A stretch of 64,000 nucleotides of DNA from contig JAUIGN010000008.1 in assembly GCA_030430075.1 (NCBI GenBank), positions 235,985 to 299,984 on the forward strand, given 5' to 3'. The notes under the pieces are model-generated. The model was not told where the DNA came from, did not search any database, and was given only the letters and a program-made list of their open reading frames with translations. This stretch comes from a bacterium. GTDB taxonomy: Bacteria > Planctomycetota > Planctomycetia > Pirellulales > Pirellulaceae. The translations under genes were made by a program, and so were the position numbers. This document shows, piece after piece, positions 47,101-55,324 of the stretch. The stretch's first letter is position 1. Every line of letters begins with the position of its first letter.

Positions 47101-47418
47101 GTGAAGGCGGACCAGCTGCGAGTCGCTCCGGCCAATCGGCCAGTCAGCGTGGCGGGCCTGGTCTTGATGCGGCAACGGCCGAGCACCGCGAAAGGAATCA
47201 CGTTTGTCACGCTGGAAGATGAAACGGCCACGGCAAATCTCGTGATAAAACAGGGCGTCTGGGATAAATACAGCAAAGTCGCCCGGAGGGCGAATGCCAT
47301 GATTGCCCATGGCAATTTAGAGCGGAAAAACGAGACGATTCACGTCGTGGTGCGGCGGCTGGAGGACCTGACCGATCGTCTGGCCGGTGTGGAAAATCGG
47401 TCACGCGATTTTTGCTGA
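44176..47418 (+). CDS. dnaE2: Error-prone DNA polymerase III alpha-like subunit (ImuC)
   Basis: A 1080-aa C-family polymerase, DnaE2/ImuC, which does mutagenic bypass synthesis with ImuA and ImuB. The N-terminal PHP domain ([36 protein letters not shown]) and the polymerase core ([40 protein letters not shown] with catalytic aspartates, [20 protein letters not shown]) are clear, as is the C-terminal OB-fold ([16 protein letters not shown]). Family length is about 1020-1100. The start at 44176 follows AGGAGAG; an in-frame ATG at 44104 lies inside the repeat and is less likely. Downstream of imuB, probably in one transcript. Confidence 0.94.
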   Translation: [1080 protein letters not shown]

Positions 47419-47680
47419 AAATTAGCGGTTTTAACTAGGCCGCAAGGTTGTCATACAGTCCGCATATCTTCCATTCCCTCCCCTTTCTGCTAGCAGGAAG
47501 ATGGTGTACTTTTCCTAGCTGGTTTCAAATCACACCAGCGCCAACGGACGGCCAAACGCCAATCGGCAGGCCGACTGCACCACCGGCCAAAACACTCACG
47601 CGTCGAACCCCACGTTCACACTCCCGCAGGGCACACCGCCCGTCGTTCGGCGCCCACCAAGTTCTCGAAAGGTACCATTG

Positions 47681-48925
47681 ATGGCTCGTAGACTGACTCT
47701 GTTGCTTGTTGCGTTGTTCGCTTTGGCACTGCTTGCCGAAGACGTTGCCCACGGGTTTCCCTGGCGTCGCCGCCGTGTCTACTACTCGAGCGGCCCTGTG
47801 CAGGTCGCCATGAAGAACCCGGCGGCCCTGACCGATTATCCTGAGGTGGGTGCCGTCTACAACTACAACCGGGCGCGCGGCGAAGAGGTCGCCTTCAAAG
47901 ACCGCATTCGCTTCTTTGTTGAGATCTATGACGAAGACCTGCTGGCGTCGAACGACGAGTTGGTTGCGGAAGTGCGGCTGACCGATCTGCGAAATTCGGA
48001 ACACGAACGGACGGTGTTCGTACCGGTGACGTTGGAGTCCATCGAAGAGAGCGATTCGCGGCTGGGGGTTTTTGAAGTGGCCAACGCCCAGCGGCCCACG
48101 CAGCAAGATGCTGTTCAGAAAGGACCCGCGCAGAAAGGCGACCCGGAGGTCAGCGAACTCGCCGTGGCAGGCGACGATTCGACGCCCGTCCAAGACTCCG
48201 GTCCGGCTAGCGGCAACCAGGGCGCGACACAAAAAGCGCCGGTTCAAAAGGTCGTTGCGCCGGCACCGCTCGTTTCTCCCGAGTCGGTCTATCGCGCCTT
48301 TGTGATCCTCCATCGCCGGGCACCGCAGTACGGCACGAAGACCGCCTGGGGGCGCCTGCGTGGTCCGTACTATGTGGCCACGTCAGGCGACTCGCAACTG
48401 GCCAAGGCTCGTCATCACATCGTGATGCGGACGTTCAAGGAATTTTATTACACCGAGCGTGGTTGGGTGCGTGACGAGAACAGCCCCTTGGATTGCCATG
48501 CGTACTATTGCTGGGCCACCGGGAGTTGCACGAAAGGCGCCTCGTACGGCTACACCGATCCGGGCTGGCTCTTCGACCGCTACCACGGCGGATACGAAGT
48601 GGCCGACCTCGCCACGGAAGGTTCGATCCACGGGGACTACGTTCGCATCCCCGGCCACACCTTCATGATGCTCGCCTATGACACGCATTTGAACCAGGTC
48701 TGGACCATGGAATCCAATTTCAATTACACCGTTGAAGTGGCCATTCGTCCACCCGATGGAAGTTGGACAGTCGGGCATCTGCTGGACAACCACATTCGCG
48801 AAGACCTGTTTCAGCCCAGCTCGGATGACGCTCTGGTCGGCGATGAATCGGACGAGATGTCATCCGCCGGATTGACCAACGTGAGCATGGATATCGAGGA
48901 CGTTCCGGCGGCTGAGACGCGGTAA
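47681..48925 (+). CDS. Secreted protein with possible Cys-His-Asn hydrolase domain
   Basis: A 414-aa protein with a signal peptide (LTLLLVALFALALLAEDVAH). An N-terminal beta domain (about 55-135) is followed by a Gln/Lys/Pro-rich linker (AVQKGPAQKG) and a C-terminal domain (about 205-380). In the latter SPLDCHAYYCWATGSC, GHTFMMLAYD and MESNFNYTVEV supply a Cys, a His and an Asn in the order of NlpC/P60-like peptidases. The assignment is a pattern reading only. ATG 47681 is preceded by AAAGG. It is a stand-alone gene. Confidence 0.55.
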   Translation: MARRLTLLLVALFALALLAEDVAHGFPWRRRRVYYSSGPVQVAMKNPAALTDYPEVGAVYNYNRARGEEVAFKDRIRFFVEIYDEDLLASNDELVAEVRLTDLRNSEHERTVFVPVTLESIEESDSRLGVFEVANAQRPTQQDAVQKGPAQKGDPEVSELAVAGDDSTPVQDSGPASGNQGATQKAPVQKVVAPAPLVSPESVYRAFVILHRRAPQYGTKTAWGRLRGPYYVATSGDSQLAKARHHIVMRTFKEFYYTERGWVRDENSPLDCHAYYCWATGSCTKGASYGYTDPGWLFDRYHGGYEVADLATEGSIHGDYVRIPGHTFMMLAYDTHLNQVWTMESNFNYTVEVAIRPPDGSWTVGHLLDNHIREDLFQPSSDDALVGDESDEMSSAGLTNVSMDIEDVPAAETR

Positions 48926-48986
48926 GCAGGCGCCGTAACTTGTCTGCGGAACCGCCGCCGTTCAAGTTGAGCCGCGATCTGGCCTG

Positions 48987-49120
48987 GATCATTCATCAGC
49001 CGTTGGGCGTTAGCCCCGGTTCCGTTGATAGCAGAGAAGATCGGACGCTACCGCGTTCCGGCAGAGATGTCCGGTGCCGCGGGGGCGTTCACTGGCAGCG
49101 ACTGCGGCACAGCGAGTTGC
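48987..49120 (+). repeat. Dispersed repeat family copy, full length
   Basis: Head ATCATTCATCAGCCGTTGGG then CGTTAGCCCCGGTTCCGTTG; body GCAGAGAAGATCGGACGC, ACCGCGTTCCGGCAGAGATG, GCGTTCACTGGCAGCGACTG and CGGCACAGCGAGTTG. It lies between the convergent genes at 48925 and 49137. Confidence 0.92.
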
Positions 49121-49136
49121 ACGCTTTTTCATTGCG

Positions 49137-50111
49137 TCACGCATCGACCGGTTGCCGCGCGCGGCGGACGAACCAGTCCGTTGCCAGCACGCCCGCGATG
49201 GCAAGCCCGGCGGCCAGGAGGACCGCCAGGCAGGGCCCGTCGAGCGATTCCGGCCAAACCAGCTCAAACTGCTTGTGTTTGAACTTCTCGATTTCAGGCG
49301 TCAGGTCTCGCTGGAACGGCCACAACTTCCGCAACGCGCCCAGCATGAAGCCGCACAGCAGCGACATCGTCAGGGCATGGTGGTGGGTTAGCAGCCATTT
49401 AAGGACCTTGCTGAACAGAAGCAGGCCAAGTCCGCAGCCGCAACCGAACACGGTCAGCACCAGCAGATTCTGCATGGGCGCTTCGCCGTGCAGAAGATTA
49501 TGCGGAACCTCGGTGAGGTGTGCATAGACACCCAGCACCAGCAGGATGAGGGCTCCACTAATGCCGGGCAGGATCATCGCACAGATCGCCAGGCTGCCGC
49601 AAGCGAACAACCACAGATAGCCCGGCGGTCCCGTCGTTCCTGCGGGCACGAGTGTCGAGACCCACCACGCCATCGCGATGCCGGCCAGGCCAAGCACCGG
49701 GGAGTAGATGCGGTCTCTGCCTGTCGGTCGAATCATCAGCGCGATCAGCAATGACGACGCCAGGATCATGCCGGAGAACGAGGCAAAGGTAAGCGAGCGG
49801 GCCAACGGGTCCGCCAGCAGCCGATTCACGATCAGGCTCATCGCCACCACGCCCGAACCCAGTCCTCCGCCCAGCATCATCAGGAAGCGGAGGTCGACAT
49901 GCGCCGCCGCCTCGCGCCAATGGCCCTGTTTGAGCTGCCTGACCAGGGTGACGTCAAAATTTCCGATCGCGGATACCAGCCGCTCGTAGATTCCCAGGAT
50001 CAGGGCCACGGTGCCACCCGACACGCCCGGCACGACATCGGCACAACCCATGCTGAGTCCACAGAGGACCGTCTTGGCATCCGACCGCCAGTTGCTGGAA
50101 GGCTTCTTCAT
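49137..50111 (-). CDS. DUF368 family membrane protein (polyprenyl phosphate translocase)
   Basis: A 324-aa integral membrane protein with about nine hydrophobic helices. It belongs to DUF368, members of which were shown in other bacteria to translocate undecaprenyl phosphate across the membrane for reuse in envelope synthesis. The duplicated motif is present: ADVVPGVSGGTVALILGIYE near the start and AMILPGISGALILLVLGVYA in the middle. ATG 50111 starts MKKPSSNWRSDAK; the upstream extension of the frame has no support. Function is transferred from the family. Confidence 0.88.
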   Translation of the reverse strand: MKKPSSNWRSDAKTVLCGLSMGCADVVPGVSGGTVALILGIYERLVSAIGNFDVTLVRQLKQGHWREAAAHVDLRFLMMLGGGLGSGVVAMSLIVNRLLADPLARSLTFASFSGMILASSLLIALMIRPTGRDRIYSPVLGLAGIAMAWWVSTLVPAGTTGPPGYLWLFACGSLAICAMILPGISGALILLVLGVYAHLTEVPHNLLHGEAPMQNLLVLTVFGCGCGLGLLLFSKVLKWLLTHHHALTMSLLCGFMLGALRKLWPFQRDLTPEIEKFKHKQFELVWPESLDGPCLAVLLAAGLAIAGVLATDWFVRRARQPVDA

Positions 50112-50747
50112 TGTGTGTTGTCGAGACCTGCTGCTGCGAGTCGAAAGGGAGTGGAATGTGGGCCGCTTGTTGAGCTGTCGAGTTCCTCGCACCGCGGCGT
50201 GCCGTCCGTGGAATCGACGCAGTAGCAACTGCCTGAAAGCAGGTTAAGTCGGGTTGGTCATCAGCCGTTGGGCGTTAGCCCCGGTTCCGTTGATCGCCGA
50301 GCAAGCCGGACGTTAACGCGGTCCGGCTGATCTGCGTGGCACATTGGATAAGTTCACTGCAAGGGACTGCGGCAAAGAGCCTTGTAATGCATGGTTCTTC
50401 GTTCATCCATCGTCCGCGTTAAGCTCAAAACCGTCCAATCCGAATCGCGTGATGGCATCCTCAACAGGTTGAATGACGGAACGCCAACGCGTGAGCGGCG
50501 TCGAATTCGACCGCGTCCCGGCTGCGGACTTGATCGTGGGGATTGCCTTACGGCAGCGAAGTGTACGGCAAACGTCACGCATCAACGACTTCGGTTTGCA
50601 CACGAAGTGTGGTTCGCCACGCCCGGACAATTCCCGTATGTTGCTCGCTCGATGCCCCCTGCTACCATTGTAGCTCAGGCGGTACCGATGGAATCAGCAT
50701 TTTGTGATTCCAACCTGCCTGTTTGCATACTTACGAAGGAGGCTGCC
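50112..50747. other. 636-base divergent gap with one repeat copy
   Basis: No credible gene. It holds the dispersed repeat at 50257-50382. AAGGAGG at 50736-50742 is the ribosome binding site of the DUF1559 gene. Short frames between 50390 and 50650 have no start signals and look non-coding. Confidence 0.5.
50257..50382 (+). repeat. Dispersed repeat family copy, full length
   Basis: Head GTCATCAGCCGTTGGGCGTT then AGCCCCGGTTCCGTTGATCG; body CCGAGCAAGCCGGACGTTAA, CGCGGTCCGGCTGATCTG, GGCACATTGGATAAGTTCAC and TGCAAGGGACTGCGGCAAAG. Probably the best-preserved copy. Confidence 0.93.
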
Positions 50748-51749
50748 GTGCGACATTCGCTGCGAGACGGGTTCACGCTGGTCGAGTTACTGGTCGTGAT
50801 TGCCATCATTGGGATTCTGGTGGCCCTGCTGCTGCCCGCCGTTCAATCCGCCCGCGAGGCGGCGCGGCGGATTCAATGCAGTAACAATATCAAGCAGATC
50901 GCGCTTTCGGTCCATACCTATCACGACTCGTTTCGGAGTCTGCCCGCGGCCGGTCGCGGGTATGGTATGTGCAACGGAACGCCGGCCAACGGAGAGGTGA
51001 AGAACTCCAACGGTCTTGTGGGGTTGCTCCCGTTCATGGAGCAGCAGCCGCTTTATGACAGGTTTAATCACCTTGAGGCGTATTCCGCTTCAAATATCCG
51101 GTCTGCGGGGACGGTGGTCGGAAATCCGGCCACGAACGGAAATGCGGCCCTCTCCGAAACGGAACTGAGCGTGTTCCTTTGCCCTTCCGACAACAACGGT
51201 CCCAAGTCGAGAACCCTGGTTGGCGCCCACTACGGTCCTGCGTCCGGGTTCACCGGTGCCGCCACGAATTACGACTTCATCACATCGGCATTTACGGATT
51301 TTTCCAACTGCAACAGCTATACCGTTTCGGGTGTCGACAAACGGATGTTCGGTGAGGAGAGTGCAAACCGCTTTTCGGCGGTCATCGACGGGCTCTCCAA
51401 CACGTTCATGCTGGGCGAGACAACAAAATGGCACGAGAACGGGCGAGCTTTTGCCTGGGCCTACCGCGGCTGGGTAATGACCGGCGTTGATCCCTACCCC
51501 AGTGCTCGCGACGCCGGGATCAATCTCTAGCACATGCCTTGGGTCCATCCTAACTGGCAGAGCCCCCCTTATGCTCCGCTCCGCGGACGGACGCGAACCT
51601 GGTGGTCCGCCGCTGCCAGTCTTCATCCCGGGGGGTGCCAGTTTGCCTTGGGCGATGGATCGGTCCGGTTCGTTTCCGAAACCATTCAGAAGTCGATGCT
51701 CAACAACCTGGCGCGAATGGCCGACGGTCAAGTGGTCGACCTGCCGTAG
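50748..51749 (+). pseudogene. DUF1559 pseudopilin-like gene interrupted by an in-frame TAG
   Basis: From a GTG at 50748 with AAGGAGG five bases upstream, the frame encodes a type IV pilin-like N-terminus ([20 protein letters not shown]) and the DUF1559 domain. A TAG at 51528-51530 ends translation after 260 residues, at DAGINL. The same frame continues for 72 codons ([14 protein letters not shown] onward) and contains the family's C-terminal H-x9-DG motif ([18 protein letters not shown]) before the TAG at 51747. A single change from a sense codon (for example TGG, Trp) would explain it. It is either a recent pseudogene, a readthrough gene, or a sequencing error. DUF1559 proteins are exported pilin-like proteins abundant in planctomycetes. 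Confidence 0.8.
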
Positions 51750-51955
51750 TGCCTGGTCGACGTCACTGCGGAGCGGAGGTGAAACGGGCGAGGAATAAGT
51801 CAAGAATGGCTTCCGTTCCGTCAGCCGCGCGGAGAGTCAGCGAGGCGGGCACGCGAGAGGTTGTCGAGGGCCCGATCCTAACGTACGGGAACGAACGGTC
51901 GACACCATGGAGACGACAGCGAATGCGCAATTCTATCAAGGGGGGACCGGACTTT

Positions 51956-52477
51956 ATGCAGCCAACCAAGCCCGCCCGGAGGCAACGCAACCCACGGTTG
52001 CCGTACGTTTTCCTGGGCATCGTAAGTTGTCTCTTGCTGGGATGCGGTCCCGGTGGACCCAGGTTGGTACCGGTGAGCGGGACGTTGTCGCTTGACGGCC
52101 AACCGTTGGCCTACAAGAGCCTGTTGTTTATCCCTGAGGGAGAGACGGGTGGCAATGGAGCCGGCGGCTATACCGACGGGACCGGCAACTACGAACTGAT
52201 TGCCGTCGTCTTCGGAAGCACGAAAGACCATCGCGGCTGCCCGCCGGGGCGCTACCGCGTGGTCGTTTCCGAACCGACGATTCCGATTCGTGCTGAGGAC
52301 TTCGAGGCCTCCGATGCAGGGCCCGAAGGGGACGACCCGGTGGCTGCCGTCGGCCCCGTCGGCGTCCGGACCGGCCAGATGGTGCCCGCCATTTATTCCA
52401 CCGAGGCGACCACCACCCTGCTCGTGGACGTGCCGGATTCCGGCGGTCAGATTGATGTGGCCCTGACGTCAAACTGA
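51956..52477 (+). CDS. Lipoprotein with transthyretin-like/carboxypeptidase regulatory-like domain
   Basis: A 173-aa protein with a lipobox (FLGIVSCLLLGCGPGG, Cys near residue 30) and a compact beta-sandwich pattern: VPVSGTLSLDGQPLAYKSLL, FIPEGETGGNGAGGYTDGTG, CPPGRYRVVVSEP and TTTLLVDVPDSGG. Small lipoproteins of this type commonly follow DUF1559 genes in planctomycetes, as here. AAGGGGGG stands ten bases before ATG 51956. It is anchored to a membrane; the function is unknown. Confidence 0.75.
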   Translation: MQPTKPARRQRNPRLPYVFLGIVSCLLLGCGPGGPRLVPVSGTLSLDGQPLAYKSLLFIPEGETGGNGAGGYTDGTGNYELIAVVFGSTKDHRGCPPGRYRVVVSEPTIPIRAEDFEASDAGPEGDDPVAAVGPVGVRTGQMVPAIYSTEATTTLLVDVPDSGGQIDVALTSN

Positions 52478-52870
52478 GCGGAGCGAGCCATCATTCGTTC
52501 AGCATTGGCAGCCAAGGATTGTCCGAACAGGCCGTGTCCTGGTTGCCGCGAAGGCAGTGTTGCGGCGTTGCATTCGCCGAGCGAACCGGCGATCCCTGAT
52601 CCCCGATCCGTTCGTCCCGTGGATTTGCTGCGGCCCGCGTCGGGCCCGCCGCAGTCAACACATTCTGCCGGATGTGCGAGGGAAAGAACTGGCGCGGACT
52701 TCGGCTGACGCTTCGGCTCGCCGAGGAGACCACGCAGATTGCTCGGCGCAAACCCGTTGACGTCCGGTTTGCCAGACGATTCCCCGAATCGTGGCTGACG
52801 CTCTGCCGCCGATGAATTATCCTTGCTGGGGGCATCCCGGCGCAGTCTGGCACCAGCAGAGTGGAGACAC
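52478..52870. other. 393-base gap, no gene seen
   Basis: No credible gene. A GC-rich hairpin (CTGCGG to CCGCAG around 52628-52654, with an inner CCCG/CGGG stem) is present but has no T-run, so I do not call it a terminator. Confidence 0.4.
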
Positions 52871-53317
52871 ATGGAAACGGCAATCTGGTCCGCCGCGATT
52901 GCGGCCGCCTTTGGCGTGGCGACGTACGTTGCGCAAAGTCTGATCACCAAGTACTTGGAAAGGAAGGCCGTGGGGACGGCCATCCTGGCGGAAGTTCAGC
53001 GACTCTTGATCGTTGTCACCACTCACCAGCGTTGTTGGCAAGAGTGGATGGAAAAGAAGGAGACGCAGAAGCATCCCCTGATTCCGTTTTCCTGCGACGT
53101 CTACGAAAAGCATGTCGATAACCTGGGGCTGGTTCAACCGAAATACGTCGGCCATGTTGTCCAGTTCTACGGTCATCTGAAATTCACCAATGCCCTCCAG
53201 GCCGTGCGGGCCGACGAAGCGGACTTTGACGACATCTACAATCGCGCGTTGCAGGAAATTGTCGACTCATTCGGCTCGGCCTTTGACAAGGCGTTCGCCG
53301 CCTACCACCTCGATTGA
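52871..53317 (+). CDS. Small single-span membrane protein, unknown function
   Basis: A 148-aa protein. A hydrophobic segment at the N-terminus (IWSAAIAAAFGVATYVAQSL) is followed by a helical cytosolic-type domain with VQRLLIVVTTHQRCWQEW and FGSAFDKAFAAYHL. I recognise no family. GGAG near 52863 supports ATG 52871. Its neighbours do not suggest a role. The length, start signal and amino-acid pattern make it a probable real gene. Confidence 0.55.
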   Translation: METAIWSAAIAAAFGVATYVAQSLITKYLERKAVGTAILAEVQRLLIVVTTHQRCWQEWMEKKETQKHPLIPFSCDVYEKHVDNLGLVQPKYVGHVVQFYGHLKFTNALQAVRADEADFDDIYNRALQEIVDSFGSAFDKAFAAYHLD

Positions 53318-53360
53318 GACGACAGGCGGGTGCCGGATGGCTGCGGTGGCAGCGGCTCGT

Positions 53361-53708
53361 TCAATGGGGTAGCGGGGGAGCCTTGCGCCGCTGGTCTTCC
53401 ATCAGCTTCCGGACCGCTCGCGAGGCCTGCTGCCAATTGCCGTCCAGGCCCTTGCCGATAATCTGTCGTAGCCACCTTGCTTCCCGCGCGTGCAGGTCGC
53501 CGGCGCCTTCCGCGTCCGCCACCATAGCGGCGATGGTATTGAGCCGCCCCTCGTCCTGCTGATTGCACGCAGAGAAGAGGGCCGTTGCGTAAGCGTATCC
53601 CGCTTGCGAAACCTCGCCGTAAGGTCGGTTAGCGAACCAGTACCCGACGGCGCCCGCTGCGAGCAGGGCCAGCAGGCCCCAGAGCCAACGATCCTGATGC
53701 GACTTCAT
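53361..53708 (-). CDS. Small membrane-anchored protein next to DUF1559
   Basis: A 115-aa protein with an N-terminal membrane anchor (WLWGLLALLAAGAVGYWFAN) and a helical domain (AYATALFSACNQQDEGRLNT, ARWLRQIIGKGLDGNWQQAS). Small anchored helical proteins of this kind are often found beside DUF1559 genes in planctomycetes. It starts 16 bases after the DUF1559 stop on the same strand, and GGAGA precedes ATG 53708; ATG 53717 is an alternative. Function unknown. Confidence 0.65.
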   Translation of the reverse strand: MKSHQDRWLWGLLALLAAGAVGYWFANRPYGEVSQAGYAYATALFSACNQQDEGRLNTIAAMVADAEGAGDLHAREARWLRQIIGKGLDGNWQQASRAVRKLMEDQRRKAPPLPH

Positions 53709-53724
53709 GCTTTCCATCTCTCCG

Positions 53725-54933
53725 TTAATAGTCGCCCCGGATCGTCTCGCCTTCGTTCATGCTGGAAAGTTCAGCCCAGACCAGCAGGTCGACGGTTTCG
53801 GCAATGAAGCTGACCGAGCCGTCACCAAAGCAGACGTTGCCTCCACCGAGGTGCTCGGCAAACATCTGGCCGACGTGCAGGGTGGGGAAGTTGACCGGAT
53901 GAATGATCGGTGTCCCGGTGATGTCAAGTTCTCCGCCCGACGGACCGGCATGCACGAGCGTCAACGTGGCGGCTGCATCCGGACCGTTCTCCGGGGTGGT
54001 GAACGCCGGGTGCGTGAAACCGCCGGGTACGACGCCCGCCCAACTCTTTTCGCTTAAGCGGGATGAGTGTTCACCAAGGAAGATGGTCGAACTGGTTCCG
54101 TCGGTCACATCACGAAAGCGGACATCCGAATTGCGAAAGAAGGGACCGTCGGCCACATTGGCCGCATTCCCGTTGACGGCGACGATCCGCGTCGACCCGG
54201 TGTAGATGTTCGTAAACACTTCGCCCGTGGCGGCCGACCCGCATTCGCCCCAACACGACTCCTGGCCATGGCTTGCCACATAATTTGAACGGCCCAGGCG
54301 GACCGTCCCACCATAGCGGGCCAGGGGCCCGCCGCCGGCGTCGCGCACGATGAATGGCTCGGAGACGCCGCTGGCCGACGGGCAGAGGAAATTTGGAATC
54401 CTGGTCTGCACCCAAGCGGCGTTGACCGGATCCCAAATCGGCCGCTCGAACGTGATCGCATCCGCGAGCGTGGAACCTTCGATAAACGGGAGCAGCAATG
54501 CCTGCCAGCCCCACCCGGGTCCGGCATCCCACGTCAGCGGATCGATCATTGCGGTTGCGGGGCCGCTTCCGTCATGCGTGGCGAAACTGACGTAGCCTGA
54601 TGGAAATCGCTGAAAGGTCCCGTGGTAGTTGTGAATCGCCAGCCCCAACTGCTTGAGATTGTTCGTGCAAGACATGCGGCGGGCCGCTTCGCGCGCTTGC
54701 TGGACCGCTGGCAGCAGTAAGGCCACCAGGATGCCGATGATGGCGATCACCACCAGCAGTTCGACCAGTGTGAACCCGTGACGGCGTATCGAACAACCGT
54801 GCCGGTCAGATGCTTGACCGTCGTTCGCATGGCGGCGATTGCCGGTACGCTCGTCTTTCACATCTTGCCCCTTCCCCGGGCGGGAAACGGCTGCACCAGA
54901 AACACAGCAGGGACTTGAAGGAGGCTCAGTCAT
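53725..54933 (-). CDS. DUF1559 pseudopilin-like protein
   Basis: A 402-aa protein. A basic leader of about 50 residues precedes the type IV pilin-like methylation motif [20 protein letters not shown], followed by [18 protein letters not shown] and the DUF1559 domain. The C-terminal H-x9-DG motif is present ([18 protein letters not shown]). The long leader means the start could be internal, but I found no better start signal than ATG 54933. Likely exported and processed by a prepilin peptidase-like enzyme. Expression appears controlled by the promoter and palindromes at 54999-55053, shared with the mntR divergent region. Confidence 0.88.
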   Translation of the reverse strand: MTEPPSSPCCVSGAAVSRPGKGQDVKDERTGNRRHANDGQASDRHGCSIRRHGFTLVELLVVIAIIGILVALLLPAVQQAREAARRMSCTNNLKQLGLAIHNYHGTFQRFPSGYVSFATHDGSGPATAMIDPLTWDAGPGWGWQALLLPFIEGSTLADAITFERPIWDPVNAAWVQTRIPNFLCPSASGVSEPFIVRDAGGGPLARYGGTVRLGRSNYVASHGQESCWGECGSAATGEVFTNIYTGSTRIVAVNGNAANVADGPFFRNSDVRFRDVTDGTSSTIFLGEHSSRLSEKSWAGVVPGGFTHPAFTTPENGPDAAATLTLVHAGPSGGELDITGTPIIHPVNFPTLHVGQMFAEHLGGGNVCFGDGSVSFIAETVDLLVWAELSSMNEGETIRGDY

Positions 54934-54998
54934 CTGGGGACTCGCTGTGGTGATCCGGTGGATACATGCCTCGGCATCGACCCGATCGGAGGGCCGGA

Positions 54999-55014
54999 TG
55001 TAGCCGAGGCTACA
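54999..55014. promoter_or_regulatory. Palindromic operator 1
   Basis: TGTAGCC GA GGCTACA, a perfect 7-base inverted repeat. Its core TAGC-N4-GCTA matches the core of the E. coli MntR site (CATAGC N4 GCTATG). It lies just after the expected transcription start of the minus-strand promoter. Confidence 0.65.
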
Positions 55015-55025
55015 TTTGAATTCAG

Positions 55026-55053
55026 ATTGTAGCCTGCGCTACATTCGTGTCAA
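55026..55053 (-). promoter_or_regulatory. Strong sigma70-type promoter of the DUF1559 gene
   Basis: On the minus strand a consensus -35 TTGACA (55053-55048) and -10 TACAAT (55031-55026) are 16 bases apart. The start codon is about 90 bases downstream. Operator 2 fills the spacer and overlaps the -10 box. Confidence 0.7.
55028..55043. promoter_or_regulatory. Palindromic operator 2
   Basis: TGTAGC CTGC GCTACA, a 6-base inverted repeat, 29 bases from operator 1 start to start. It lies between the -35 and -10 boxes and overlaps the -10, a position typical for repressor action. Confidence 0.65.
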
Positions 55054-55146
55054 GGCGGTTTCCTGCCGAAAAGCGGATCCTGGCCCGCGCCAATGGGCCA
55101 ATGGATGGCGCAGCCGAAATGGGGTAGAGTAGGCCTCTGCGTGGAA

Positions 55147-55198
55147 CCGACATGGTGTACCGACATGGTGTACCGACAAGGTGTACCGACAAAGTGTC
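55147..55198. repeat. 13-base tandem repeat, four units
   Basis: CCGACATGGTGTA at 55147 and 55160, CCGACAAGGTGTA at 55173, CCGACAAAGTGTC at 55186. Units abut. It lies 127 bases before mntR. Confidence 0.93.
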
Positions 55199-55324
55199 CT
55201 GCGGAGCTGCATTCGTGGCCGGCCATTGTCTTGCGACCAGGCCGAATTCGCGCCAGCGCCCACGGAGAGTTCTTGGGAGCGAGCACCCATCAAGTCATCA
55301 AAACAAGACCGCAAGGATCAGCGG

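Larger units (their letters stand above)
54934..55324. other. 391-base divergent regulatory region between DUF1559 and mntR
   Basis: No gene. It contains the palindromes at 54999-55014 and 55028-55043, the minus-strand promoter at 55026-55053, an inverted repeat GCGCCA / TGGCGC at 55088-55112, and the 13-base tandem array at 55147-55198. Confidence 0.6.

Noticed and set aside
15625..50382. Insertion sequences as the source of the dispersed repeats
   Set aside because: No transposase frame, terminal inverted repeats or target duplications were seen in or beside any copy.
52628..52654. GC-rich hairpin as a terminator
   Set aside because: It lacks a T-run and is 150 bases past the previous stop codon.
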